A DNA stretch of 64,000 nucleotides from Cellulophaga baltica. Lineage in GTDB: Bacteria > Bacteroidota > Bacteroidia > Flavobacteriales > Flavobacteriaceae. A program made the translations under genes and the position numbers. The notes under the pieces were generated by a model, which did no database searches, was not told the DNA's origin, and saw only the letters and a list, made by a program, of their open reading frames with translations. The stretch lies in NCBI RefSeq assembly GCF_900102165.1, contig NZ_FNBD01000012.1:56226-120225 (forward strand). Reading direction: 5' to 3'. Positions 63,971-64,000 of the stretch are shown in pieces (within the stretch, counting starts at the first letter, position 1; every line of letters starts with the position of its first letter).

Positions 63971-64000
63971 ACGATGAAGAGTTTGATCCTGGCTCAGGAT
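63971..64000 (+). rRNA. rrs: 16S ribosomal RNA, 5' end only
   Basis: The conserved 16S 5' end is unmistakable: GAAGAGTTTGATCCTGGCTC at 63976-63995, followed by AGGAT. Aligning with E. coli position 1 puts the mature end near 63971. The gene continues past the window. Confidence 0.97.

Overview
The window is chromosomal DNA of a member of the Bacteroidota, most likely a marine Flavobacteriaceae (a Cellulophaga/Maribacter/Zobellia-type organism). The evidence is the AT-rich base composition, promoters of the Bacteroidetes type (TTTG or TTG, about 19-20 nt, then TAnnTTTG) before rpmH, rpsF and the rRNA operon, A-rich leaders instead of Shine-Dalgarno sequences, an Oar-type TonB receptor, and families typical of the phylum (DUF4252, DUF4294, Y_Y_Y/propeller kinase, LytTR regulator). 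Most of the window is core genome. I see no insertion sequences, prophage, CRISPR arrays or tRNA genes.

Layout. 1-4.4 kb: end of a lytic transglycosylase, a TPR membrane protein, rpmH and carB. 4.4-9.7 kb: a 1,094-residue propeller sensor kinase divergent from a lone formylglycine sulfatase. 9.7-14.6 kb: two small membrane proteins, then the oxidative pentose phosphate branch as gnd divergent from zwf-pgl. 14.6-18.5 kb: a frameshifted GNAT gene, a thioesterase, RmuC and an SDR. 18.6-25.0 kb: a vitamin B12 uptake locus with lipoprotein BtuF-like, permease and ATPase on the minus strand, a serine hydrolase gene inserted between permease and ATPase, and on the plus strand a 39-residue ORF, a cobalamin riboswitch and a BtuB-like receptor. 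25.2-28.6 kb: two exported lipoproteins (PKD/DUF5011 and S41 peptidase). 28.8-31.5 kb: an ECF sigma factor, a membrane anti-sigma-like protein and three DUF4252 genes. 31.7-42.3 kb: mscS, purB, a sirtuin with a coupled partner, trmH, a phosphoesterase, an amylase, a DEAD helicase and rdgB. 42.4-47.1 kb: ICMT-like protein, satD/DUF3307/hydrolase operon and a SerB-SerA fusion. 47.2-54.1 kb: PilJ-N protein, rlmH, the nadC-yihY-DUF2147-priA string and a LytTR regulator. 54.3-61.1 kb: rpsF-rpsR-rplI, an Oar-like receptor and hisS. 61.1-64.0 kb: NUDIX, M42 peptidase, DUF4294, and an rRNA promoter with the first bases of 16S.

The most unusual points are: (1) the B12-type ABC ATPase has no ATG, GTG or TTG anywhere in frame before its Walker A motif, and its natural N-terminus begins at an ATA that overlaps the upstream TAA stop, as if one G-to-A change had altered an ATGA stop/start overlap; (2) a serine beta-lactamase-fold hydrolase sits inside that operon; (3) the histidyl-tRNA synthetase carries about 117 residues where relatives have a short linker; (4) CTTATA repeats recur at exact 28-nt steps before satD; (5) the SIRT5-class sirtuin lacks the zinc cysteines. 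No wholly new multi-gene system could be proven from the sequence alone.
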